In this document: positions 1 to 5,139 of the stretch, piece by piece | Numbering within the stretch: the first letter of the stretch is position 1 | Layout of the letters: every line of letters begins with the position of its first letter | DNA from: Planctomycetota bacterium | Lineage (GTDB): Bacteria > Planctomycetota > Phycisphaerae > WQYP01 | Length of the DNA stretch: 5,139 bases | Reading direction: 5' to 3' | Assembly (NCBI GenBank): GCA_021818565.1 | Contig: JAKATV010000264.1 | Location: 1 to 5,139, forward strand | Position numbers and translations under genes: made by a program | Notes under the pieces: model-generated | Told to the model about the DNA's origin: nothing | What the model saw: only the letters and a program-made list of their open reading frames with translations | The model's database searches: none

Positions 1-1
1 G

Positions 2-478
2 GGGGCCACCACCTTCTGGGAAAAATATGATCCTTCCTGGCCCAAAAAGCATTTTCACCTTTATCTGGATAACAACGGCACGCCCGAGCCAAATCCGGGC
101 TGGAATTATCTCATTAGTTTGTGCCACGGCTGGTCTTCAGGCGTAACGAATTGGCTTACAGAGTATACCTTGGGCGTGCGGCCCGAAGGCGGTGGATTTT
201 CGCGGGTTATCATCGCTCCGCACCTGTGCGGTCTTAGCTGGGTGGTGGGGCGAGTTCCTACACCGCACGGCGTCATTGCGGTGAAAGTAAATAAAATCTC
301 CGGTGGTGAATCGCTTGTCCTGACGCTACCTGCCGCAGTGCAGGCAACGGTTGTTATTCCCGGTACCAAGGCGATGGTGAACGGGAAGACCGTGAAAGTA
401 AACCGCCTGTCGGGAAAACGCGGAAGTTTTTTGCTTCACACGCCCGGTCGTTATAGGGTGGTTTGCAGCGGCGGGTAA
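2..478 (+). CDS. Alpha-L-rhamnosidase-like glycoside hydrolase (GH78), C-terminal end only
   Basis: The 5' part lies outside the window; 158 residues plus a TAA stop are visible. The fragment opens with GATTFWEKYD, which matches the G-A-T-(T/S)-x-W-E motif near the end of the (alpha/alpha)6-barrel of GH78 rhamnosidases. Its Glu (bases 20-22) lies about where the family's proposed catalytic base is, though I cannot confirm the equivalence. SLCHGWSSGVTNWL and TLGVRPEGGGF follow, typical of the last barrel helices and the start of the C-terminal beta-sandwich. A TPHGVIAVKV strand and a final GRYRVV strand close the sandwich. GH78 enzymes hydrolyse terminal alpha-L-rhamnose with inversion, on plant glycosides or rhamnose-containing polysaccharides. 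Export cannot be judged because the N-terminus is missing. A related GH of the same six-hairpin fold is the main alternative. The downstream gene lies on the same strand 86 bases away. Confidence 0.85.
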   Translation, partial: GATTFWEKYDPSWPKKHFHLYLDNNGTPEPNPGWNYLISLCHGWSSGVTNWLTEYTLGVRPEGGGFSRVIIAPHLCGLSWVVGRVPTPHGVIAVKVNKISGGESLVLTLPAAVQATVVIPGTKAMVNGKTVKVNRLSGKRGSFLLHTPGRYRVVCSGG

Positions 479-564
479 TATCCCCAGCGATTGGATAGAC
501 TGGGAATCGATGGCGGTCGCAGAGCTGATACATGGTTCGAAACATTTCAGAAAGGGAATGGTTA
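479..564 (+). other. Short intergenic gap, no clear promoter or terminator
   Basis: This gap separates the rhamnosidase stop from the chosen start of the Tat protein. The only stem I can find pairs CCCAG (483-487) with CTGGG (500-504) around a 12-base loop. With five pairs and no T-run it is too weak for an intrinsic terminator. TTGGAT at 491-496 resembles a -35 box, but nothing like a -10 box lies 16-18 bases beyond it. The simplest reading is read-through transcription from the upstream gene. Confidence 0.5.
551..557 (+). promoter_or_regulatory. Shine-Dalgarno sequence that decides the start of the Tat protein
   Basis: AAAGGGA ends seven bases before the ATG at 565 (ten before the in-frame ATG at 568), which is good ribosome-binding spacing. 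The longer frame beginning at ATG 532 would place this purine run inside the coding region. It would also add 11 residues (MVRNISEREWL) ahead of the Tat signal and has no purine-rich site of its own at normal spacing. The start is therefore set at 565, with 568 equally possible. Confidence 0.7.
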
Positions 565-2226
565 ATGATGACCGATAACATGGAAAACTTGAAAAGCGGT
601 CCAGGGCGGCAGGGGCTTACGCGCCGCCATGTTCTAGCGGCCTCCGCCGGGGCAATATTGGCTTCGGGAGTCAGCGCAGCGGCCGATTCCGTAACCGCAA
701 TCATGGCGGGGGAAAATAATGGCGGTGCCTCCGCTCATGCCCGACCCAAGCCGGACCACAGCAATACCTTTTACATAATGCCCATTTGGGAGGGTGCCCT
801 GGATCGTCCGGATACGACGGATGATGAGTATCGACAGCAGATTGCGAAAATGAAACAGGAATTCGGTACCGGCAATGATTACAATAAATTGGGATTTGCT
901 TCCATTTATGCGGCCGGAAATCTACCATTACTTTTACGGCAGCTCAAAATTTTTCAAACGCACGGTATTCATCGCGGTGTGATTTTCGCCATGCAAACCC
1001 ATGACGGTGGGCTGACCAATCCCAACGGTGATCTGCGGAATTACCAATGGCGGCTTAATGGGAAAACATGGCGTGGAATGCCTGGCCCCGTCCAGGGGAG
1101 AGACACTTTGGTTGTCACCCCGTCCCGTTACGCTCCGGCAATCCGGGAAGAAATGCGCCGCAAGGCTAAACGCTGGGCAGGAGAGATTAAAACAGCCATG
1201 CGGGCTTATCCTGGAGTCATAACCGTCATTAATTTTTCCATTGAGGAAGAATTGGCCATTGGCGGCGCGACCAGCGATGAATATCTCGGCGACTACAGCC
1301 CCTTTGCCATTGCGGAATTCCGGGACTGGCTGCGACACCGCGGACTTTATGCGCCGGGTGCCCAGTATGCCGGACAGGGCGCACCGGAGGTTATCACGGG
1401 ACCCTTTATTTCAATGGATGGCATTGAGGTAAGTCCGTTTTATGATGATCCCACCCCCGATAATTCCAATGGAACTGGCCGGACGTTTAACGCGACTTTC
1501 GGCACAGATTTTAAATCATGGGACTTAGCTTATTGGGATCTGGAAAAATATCCTGATCCCATTACCGACCCGCACTTTAATCCATCACCTAAAAGCGGGA
1601 AAGGGTTTACGGCGGGCGGCTTTGACGCACCGCGTGTCAGAAATCATTCGCGATGGTGGAAAGCTTGGAATTGGACCTATCAGGGCAACAACAATTCCTT
1701 TCCACCGGGCAATCCCGCACATCCGGCGTATGGTTTCCGTGAATGTGAAGTGGCGCATTTTGTTCGGGATGTCGCGAGCTTACTTATAGCGGAAGGCTTG
1801 CCGAAGGAATTACTTTACGCACATCAGATTCCCGCTGAATTGCTGGGAGATGCGCCAGCGGGAGCCCGGCGAGCCTTGTCATCCGCATCAACCATCTGGT
1901 CCGGGTATTTACCGCAGAATGGACATGTGGGCATTACCCGGTTTGGCAATCTAAACCCGTTGTTAGTTACGCAGTACAGCCATGACTGGGGGATTTTTGA
2001 ATGGCACCCGGCACCGAATCAACCCCCCGATAGTCCCGCACTTTATAAGGTTACGCTAAGAGACCTTCGGAAGTTTGTTTTTAATGGCTGCCATGTCTTA
2101 TTCCCCGGTTGGTGGCATCAAGACAGAGTTGGAAAAACGTTTCCATTAAACGACAGTAACGTAGCCAAAGCCATTCATACGTTTCTCGCCGAGCAACCCA
2201 ACACACCCCATTGGCTTGCATCCTAA
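565..2226 (+). CDS. Tat-exported protein of unrecognised family, possible TIM-barrel glycoside hydrolase
   Basis: The protein has 553 residues from ATG 565 and is complete. Residues 19-25 read TRRHVLA, a twin-arginine motif (R20, R21). An Ala/Gly-rich hydrophobic stretch follows, with likely cleavage after the AAA at 38-40. Export of a folded protein through Tat is therefore expected. I do not recognise the mature part as a named family. Visible elements are: a strand-like GFASIY block; VITVINFSIEEEL at 218-230, with three consecutive Glu (227-229) at the end of a hydrophobic strand; AEFRDWLRHRGLY at 250-262, which recalls the FxxWLxxxYG helix of GH42-like beta-galactosidases; FNATFG then SWDLAYWDL at 308-326; GGFDAPR at 351-357 followed by a Trp-rich WWKAWNW; HQIPAE at 420-425; and DWGIFEWHP at 474-482. 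Acidic residues at strand ends plus many Trp/Tyr fit a clan GH-A-like barrel acting on sugars. E227-E229, E425 and E479 are the best catalytic candidates, by inference only. Its position between two glycosidase genes supports a role in the same pathway. It could instead be a non-catalytic sugar-binding barrel. Confidence 0.85.
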   Translation: MMTDNMENLKSGPGRQGLTRRHVLAASAGAILASGVSAAADSVTAIMAGENNGGASAHARPKPDHSNTFYIMPIWEGALDRPDTTDDEYRQQIAKMKQEFGTGNDYNKLGFASIYAAGNLPLLLRQLKIFQTHGIHRGVIFAMQTHDGGLTNPNGDLRNYQWRLNGKTWRGMPGPVQGRDTLVVTPSRYAPAIREEMRRKAKRWAGEIKTAMRAYPGVITVINFSIEEELAIGGATSDEYLGDYSPFAIAEFRDWLRHRGLYAPGAQYAGQGAPEVITGPFISMDGIEVSPFYDDPTPDNSNGTGRTFNATFGTDFKSWDLAYWDLEKYPDPITDPHFNPSPKSGKGFTAGGFDAPRVRNHSRWWKAWNWTYQGNNNSFPPGNPAHPAYGFRECEVAHFVRDVASLLIAEGLPKELLYAHQIPAELLGDAPAGARRALSSASTIWSGYLPQNGHVGITRFGNLNPLLVTQYSHDWGIFEWHPAPNQPPDSPALYKVTLRDLRKFVFNGCHVLFPGWWHQDRVGKTFPLNDSNVAKAIHTFLAEQPNTPHWLAS

Positions 2227-2265
2227 AAAAATGGACCGGTTCTGTTAATCAGAGGTATTCCAACG
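2227..2265 (+). other. Short intergenic gap, likely within one operon
   Basis: Only 39 bases separate the TAA of the Tat protein from the ATG of the GH3 gene. The gap begins with the rest of a seven-base A-run (2225-2231) that starts inside the stop codon. It has no inverted repeat and no room for a full promoter. Both genes lie in the same reading frame, and no second stop occurs in the gap. Co-transcription and separate initiation are the simplest interpretation. Confidence 0.6.
2251..2256 (+). promoter_or_regulatory. Shine-Dalgarno sequence of the GH3 gene
   Basis: AGAGGT lies nine bases before the ATG at 2266. That ATG is followed directly by a signal-peptide-like N-terminus, so motif and protein agree on this start. 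No other in-frame ATG lies between the upstream TAA and 2266. Confidence 0.7.
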
Positions 2266-5139
2266 ATGATTTTTCAACAGTTTTATCCCTTGCAAATTAG
2301 GGCGCGTTTTGTAACTCTTGCAGCGGTCTTACTCCTGGCGTGTTGCGGCCGCAGCCTTAGGGCCTTGAGTTTCAATTCCTATAATGCGGCATCGGCAAAT
2401 CTTATTGCCAATGGCGATTTTTCCGCCAATTCATTGCTTTATACCCACTTGCCCGGCTATTCCACGGCACCCAACCCCGCGGCACCTGCGGATTGGAAAA
2501 GTGCTTCCAATGCGCTCGTTGGTATCAACGGTTATGATACGCAATTGCGACCGGCATCTGGTTCCCCGCATGTTGGCGGTGTCGGCGGTATCGTGAACGG
2601 CGCTTCCACACATCCCCTCATGCCTTTTGCTCCGGATCGGATCACCGGCGTACGCGACTTCGCATTCCTACAAAGCGCGAGAACAACCTTATCCCAAACC
2701 GTGGTCACCGCGCCTGGTAAGGCCTACGTCCTTTCCTATGCAGCGGCGGCGCGCGGTAGCGATGTGCCAACCAATCGCGATACGTTGCGGGTTCGCATTG
2801 TCAACGCTGTCAATGGCCAGACTATCACGTCAGCATCCCCGCCAATCACGCGGGCGGCATTTAAGATGTTTGCTGTATCCTTCACAGCTCCATCAGCCTC
2901 CACACGCATTGAATTTATCAATGCGAATCCTGCCTCGGCTTTAGCCGGTGGCACGGTGGATGTTTCAAATGTGACGTTGTTGACACCTGCGCTGGAAAAA
3001 AAATCCGCATCCGCACCAGCGGCTTTTGAATATTCCCCAATAGGTTTGACCGCGGAACAAATTAATAGACGGGCGAACATATTGTTGCGGCGTATGACGC
3101 TGGCGGAAAAAGTGCGGCTGCTTTCCGGCAACAGCCATGAAGCACTGCACTCAATTAAAGCTGTTGGAATTCCTTCCATCCGAGTCAGCGATGCTACGGT
3201 GGGTCTTGTGGAGTGGGGGCCTTCCACGGCTTATCCGGCGGCACCCTGCCTAACGGCGTCTTGGAATCGCAAGTTGGCCCGCTTGGAAGGTCAGCACATT
3301 GGCATCGACGCACGCGCTAAGCATGTGGGGATTTTGCTGGGGCCGGGGTTGAACATTCTCCGCCAACCGCAAAATGGTCGCAGCATGGAATACATTGGAG
3401 GCGAGGATCCATTTCTGGCTTCCCAGATGGTCGTGCCTTACATTCATGGCTTGCAATCGGAGGATGTGGCGGCGTGCTGTAAACACTTTGTGGGAAATGA
3501 AATTGAAACTATGCGACCGTGGATTAACTGCATGATAAGTCGGCGGGCCTTGGAGGAAATTTATCTGCCCCCGTTCCGGGCGGCGGTGCGCCAGGGACAT
3601 GCCTGGTCGTTGATGACTGCGGCCAATTGGGTTAATGGCCATTACGCCGGAGCCAGCGCATTTGATCTCACGACGGTTTTGCGAAAGCACTGGGGATTTA
3701 AGGGAATGGTCATGACGGACTGGTGTGGGGTGTATAACACGCTCCACAGCCTGAAAGCGGGACTGAACCTGGAAATGCCGACCGCGCACGCCTATGCATT
3801 ACCCAAGATCACAAGCCTTTTGAATCAGCACAAGATATCTATCGCCTTGATCAATCAACGGGTGCGTGAAATTCTTCGCTTAATTGTGGCCATGGGCTTT
3901 AATGATCCGCACAATCCCTTCAAAAATCGCCCCGCTAATACCGCCTCAGACGCCGCTGTGGTAAATCGGGTGGCGGCGGAAGGTACGGTATTATTGAAAA
4001 ACCATAATCATATTTTGCCTCTCAATCCGGCACGGCGACTCAACGTCGTGTTTATTGGGCCATGGGCCACGCGGGTTGTCACAGGTGGCGGCGGAAGTTC
4101 CCACGTTACACCGGCTGTAACACCGCTGACACTTATGAATGCTGTAAAACAAGTGGCCGGACCGGGTGTGCATCTTGCAGCCGTGCCATGGAACGACACG
4201 TATAAGCAATATTGGGGTCAGGGGATTTTGACCACGCCCGGTGGCAAGCCGGGCGTGGTGGCTGATTACTTTGCCAATGGTGGTTTTGGCGGAAGGCCGA
4301 CGCAGATTACCCAGCGGAATATTTCTCTGGATGCGACTTCAGAATTGAACGGAAAATCAGTTGCCGCGGACAATGCTCGCTCTGTCAATTTAATGAAGGC
4401 GATTACCGCGGCAAACAACCAGGCCGCCCTTGGTAAAGCCCCCATCAGCGTGATTTGGAAAGCGGCGATTCACCCAACGACCGACGGGCAATACAGTTTT
4501 ATCTGCGCGGTTAATGGATCGGGCGAAGTTTATCTTGATGGTCGACGGATCATTGATTTGTGGCTGCCGTTCTGGCAAAACCCCGCACATCCGCTCAAGG
4601 GTGCGTTAACCACCGTGCGCCTACATGGCGGAGAAACATATCAGGTTCGTGTGGTGTATCGCAGTTTTGCCAATAAGCCCGCCGTCATTGGCTTTGGCTG
4701 GCTACCGCGGAAAATGGTTCATCTTTTCACGCCGCGCGAGCAAAACCTGATTCGTCGCGCCAATGCGGTGATCGCCTGCATGGGATTCAATCAGACTATT
4801 CAGCGGGAGCAGGCGGACCGCCCATACAACCTTACTGGTCCGCAAAATGACTATCTACGGGATGCCGCGATGATGAACCAGCATACTATTGCCGTGGTCT
4901 ATGCTGGGGCCGGCGTAGGCATGGAAAAATGGATCCATCATGTGGCGGGCCTGTTATGGGGATGGTATCCGGGGCAGACCGGCAATATCAGCATCGCCAA
5001 AATCATTTTCGGACAAATTGATCCCAGCGGTCATTTACCGGACACCTTCAGCCGGTATTGGCGCAATGAAGCGGCGTACCATCATTTTCCGGGTTATCCG
5101 GGCGTGTTTAATCATCGCTGGCAGGCCGAGCCGGCTTAT
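2266..5139 (+). CDS. Secreted GH3 family beta-glycosidase with N-terminal sandwich domain and PA14 insertion, 3' end cut by window
   Basis: 958 residues are visible and the frame is open at the last base. Residues 1-33 form a signal peptide with core FVTLAAVLLLACC. LLAC (C26) could act as a non-ideal lipobox, so either a lipoprotein or cleavage after LRA at 33 is possible. Residues about 45-240 begin LIANGDF and look like a DUF642/CBM4_9-type beta-sandwich. The GH3 barrel runs about 257-545: RVSD (D309, substrate-binding), GPGLNI then NGRSMEYIGGEDP (R372), KHFVGNE (K406, H407), and MVMTDWCGV with nucleophile D485. The second GH3 domain starts near 558 (AAEGTVLLKNHNHILPL). It is interrupted by a PA14 domain at about 663-812 (ADYF, WKAAIHPTTDGQYSF, YLDGRRIID) and resumes with MGFNQTIQREQADR. 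E848 there aligns with the acid/base Glu of the EGxDR motif in PA14-containing beta-glucosidases. WYPGQTG and IDPSGHLP follow. The GYR motif and fibronectin-III-like tail expected next lie beyond the edge. A retaining exo-beta-glucosidase or related activity is likely; the exact sugar cannot be read from sequence. Confidence 0.93.
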   Translation, partial: MIFQQFYPLQIRARFVTLAAVLLLACCGRSLRALSFNSYNAASANLIANGDFSANSLLYTHLPGYSTAPNPAAPADWKSASNALVGINGYDTQLRPASGSPHVGGVGGIVNGASTHPLMPFAPDRITGVRDFAFLQSARTTLSQTVVTAPGKAYVLSYAAAARGSDVPTNRDTLRVRIVNAVNGQTITSASPPITRAAFKMFAVSFTAPSASTRIEFINANPASALAGGTVDVSNVTLLTPALEKKSASAPAAFEYSPIGLTAEQINRRANILLRRMTLAEKVRLLSGNSHEALHSIKAVGIPSIRVSDATVGLVEWGPSTAYPAAPCLTASWNRKLARLEGQHIGIDARAKHVGILLGPGLNILRQPQNGRSMEYIGGEDPFLASQMVVPYIHGLQSEDVAACCKHFVGNEIETMRPWINCMISRRALEEIYLPPFRAAVRQGHAWSLMTAANWVNGHYAGASAFDLTTVLRKHWGFKGMVMTDWCGVYNTLHSLKAGLNLEMPTAHAYALPKITSLLNQHKISIALINQRVREILRLIVAMGFNDPHNPFKNRPANTASDAAVVNRVAAEGTVLLKNHNHILPLNPARRLNVVFIGPWATRVVTGGGGSSHVTPAVTPLTLMNAVKQVAGPGVHLAAVPWNDTYKQYWGQGILTTPGGKPGVVADYFANGGFGGRPTQITQRNISLDATSELNGKSVAADNARSVNLMKAITAANNQAALGKAPISVIWKAAIHPTTDGQYSFICAVNGSGEVYLDGRRIIDLWLPFWQNPAHPLKGALTTVRLHGGETYQVRVVYRSFANKPAVIGFGWLPRKMVHLFTPREQNLIRRANAVIACMGFNQTIQREQADRPYNLTGPQNDYLRDAAMMNQHTIAVVYAGAGVGMEKWIHHVAGLLWGWYPGQTGNISIAKIIFGQIDPSGHLPDTFSRYWRNEAAYHHFPGYPGVFNHRWQAEPAY
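4231..4259. repeat. Perfect 11-bp inverted repeat (hairpin) inside the GH3 gene
   Basis: ACCACGCCCGG at 4231-4241 is the exact reverse complement of CCGGGCGTGGT at 4249-4259, with a seven-base loop (TGGCAAG). The stem is G+C-rich and no T-run follows, so it does not look like an intrinsic terminator. It encodes the TTPGGKPGVV turn (residues about 656-665), where the second GH3 domain stops and the PA14 domain begins. The repeat is certain; a function is not. Confidence 0.8.

Noticed and set aside
483..504. Possible terminator between the rhamnosidase and the Tat protein
   Set aside because: Only five base pairs with a 12-base loop and no T-run follow, which is too weak for an intrinsic terminator.
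491..531. Promoter-like TTGGAT and TGATAC pair
   Set aside because: The spacing between the hexamers is about 29 bases, far from the 16-18 required for a housekeeping promoter.
532..564. Upstream ATG at 532 as the start of the Tat protein
   Set aside because: It would add 11 residues and bury the AAAGGGA ribosome-binding site within the gene. The ATG at 565 has the right spacing and gives a normal Tat signal length.
354..704. 116-residue open frame on the - strand across the first gene boundary
   Set aside because: It overlaps the rhamnosidase tail, the gap and the Tat signal in antisense. The composition is not protein-like and there is no family signal.
2231..2248. Tiny frame ATG to TAA just after the Tat protein stop
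   Set aside because: It codes for only five residues, lies in the intergenic gap and has no ribosome-binding site of its own.
2384..2944. Two + strand frames (2384-2596 and 2627-2944) inside the GH3 gene's N-terminal region
   Set aside because: Both are out-of-frame shadows rich in Pro, Arg and His. The frame beginning at 2266 runs through the region without a stop and continues into an unmistakable GH3 enzyme.
2736..3227. 163-residue open frame on the - strand
   Set aside because: It is antisense to the N-terminal sandwich and the start of the GH3 barrel, with no supporting ribosome-binding site or motif.
3250..3789. 179-residue open frame on the - strand
   Set aside because: It lies wholly opposite the GH3 catalytic barrel, whose motifs are clear on the + strand. 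Its translation shows no recognisable domain and looks like an antisense shadow.

Overview
The window holds the middle of a carbohydrate-degradation locus. All three genes lie on the + strand and are closely spaced. The outer two are cut by the window edges: the C-terminal end of a GH78-type alpha-L-rhamnosidase (2-478), a complete Tat-exported protein of no family I can name (565-2226), and a large multidomain GH3 beta-glycosidase whose frame is still open at the last base (2266-5139+). I see no RNA gene, transposon, CRISPR array or phage gene.

Base composition is slightly above half G+C and looks even across the window, with no visible codon-use break between genes. The organism is a bacterium rich in secreted glycoside hydrolases. 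Three points suggest Planctomycetota, Verrucomicrobiota or Acidobacteriota: a rhamnosidase next to a GH3 enzyme, a Tat-exported TIM-barrel-like protein, and an NGDF-type sandwich domain in front of a GH3 catalytic domain. This placement is inferred from style, not from a marker gene.

Layout: the rhamnosidase tail ends at 478. An 86-base gap follows, with no convincing terminator or promoter, and ends in a good Shine-Dalgarno sequence for the Tat protein. A 39-base gap with a second Shine-Dalgarno sequence separates that protein from the GH3 gene. The spacing and shared strand suggest one transcript. The only strong nucleic-acid structure is a perfect 11-bp inverted repeat at 4231-4259. It lies inside the GH3 gene, exactly where the PA14 domain is inserted.

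Working together (inference): the rhamnosidase would remove terminal alpha-L-rhamnose, the GH3 enzyme would remove the beta-linked sugar beneath it, and the middle protein, which has glycoside-hydrolase-like features, may cut another linkage or bind the substrate. Plausible targets are rhamnose-capped plant glycosides or a rhamnose-containing polysaccharide; the sequence does not decide which. The middle protein is the best candidate for something undescribed.
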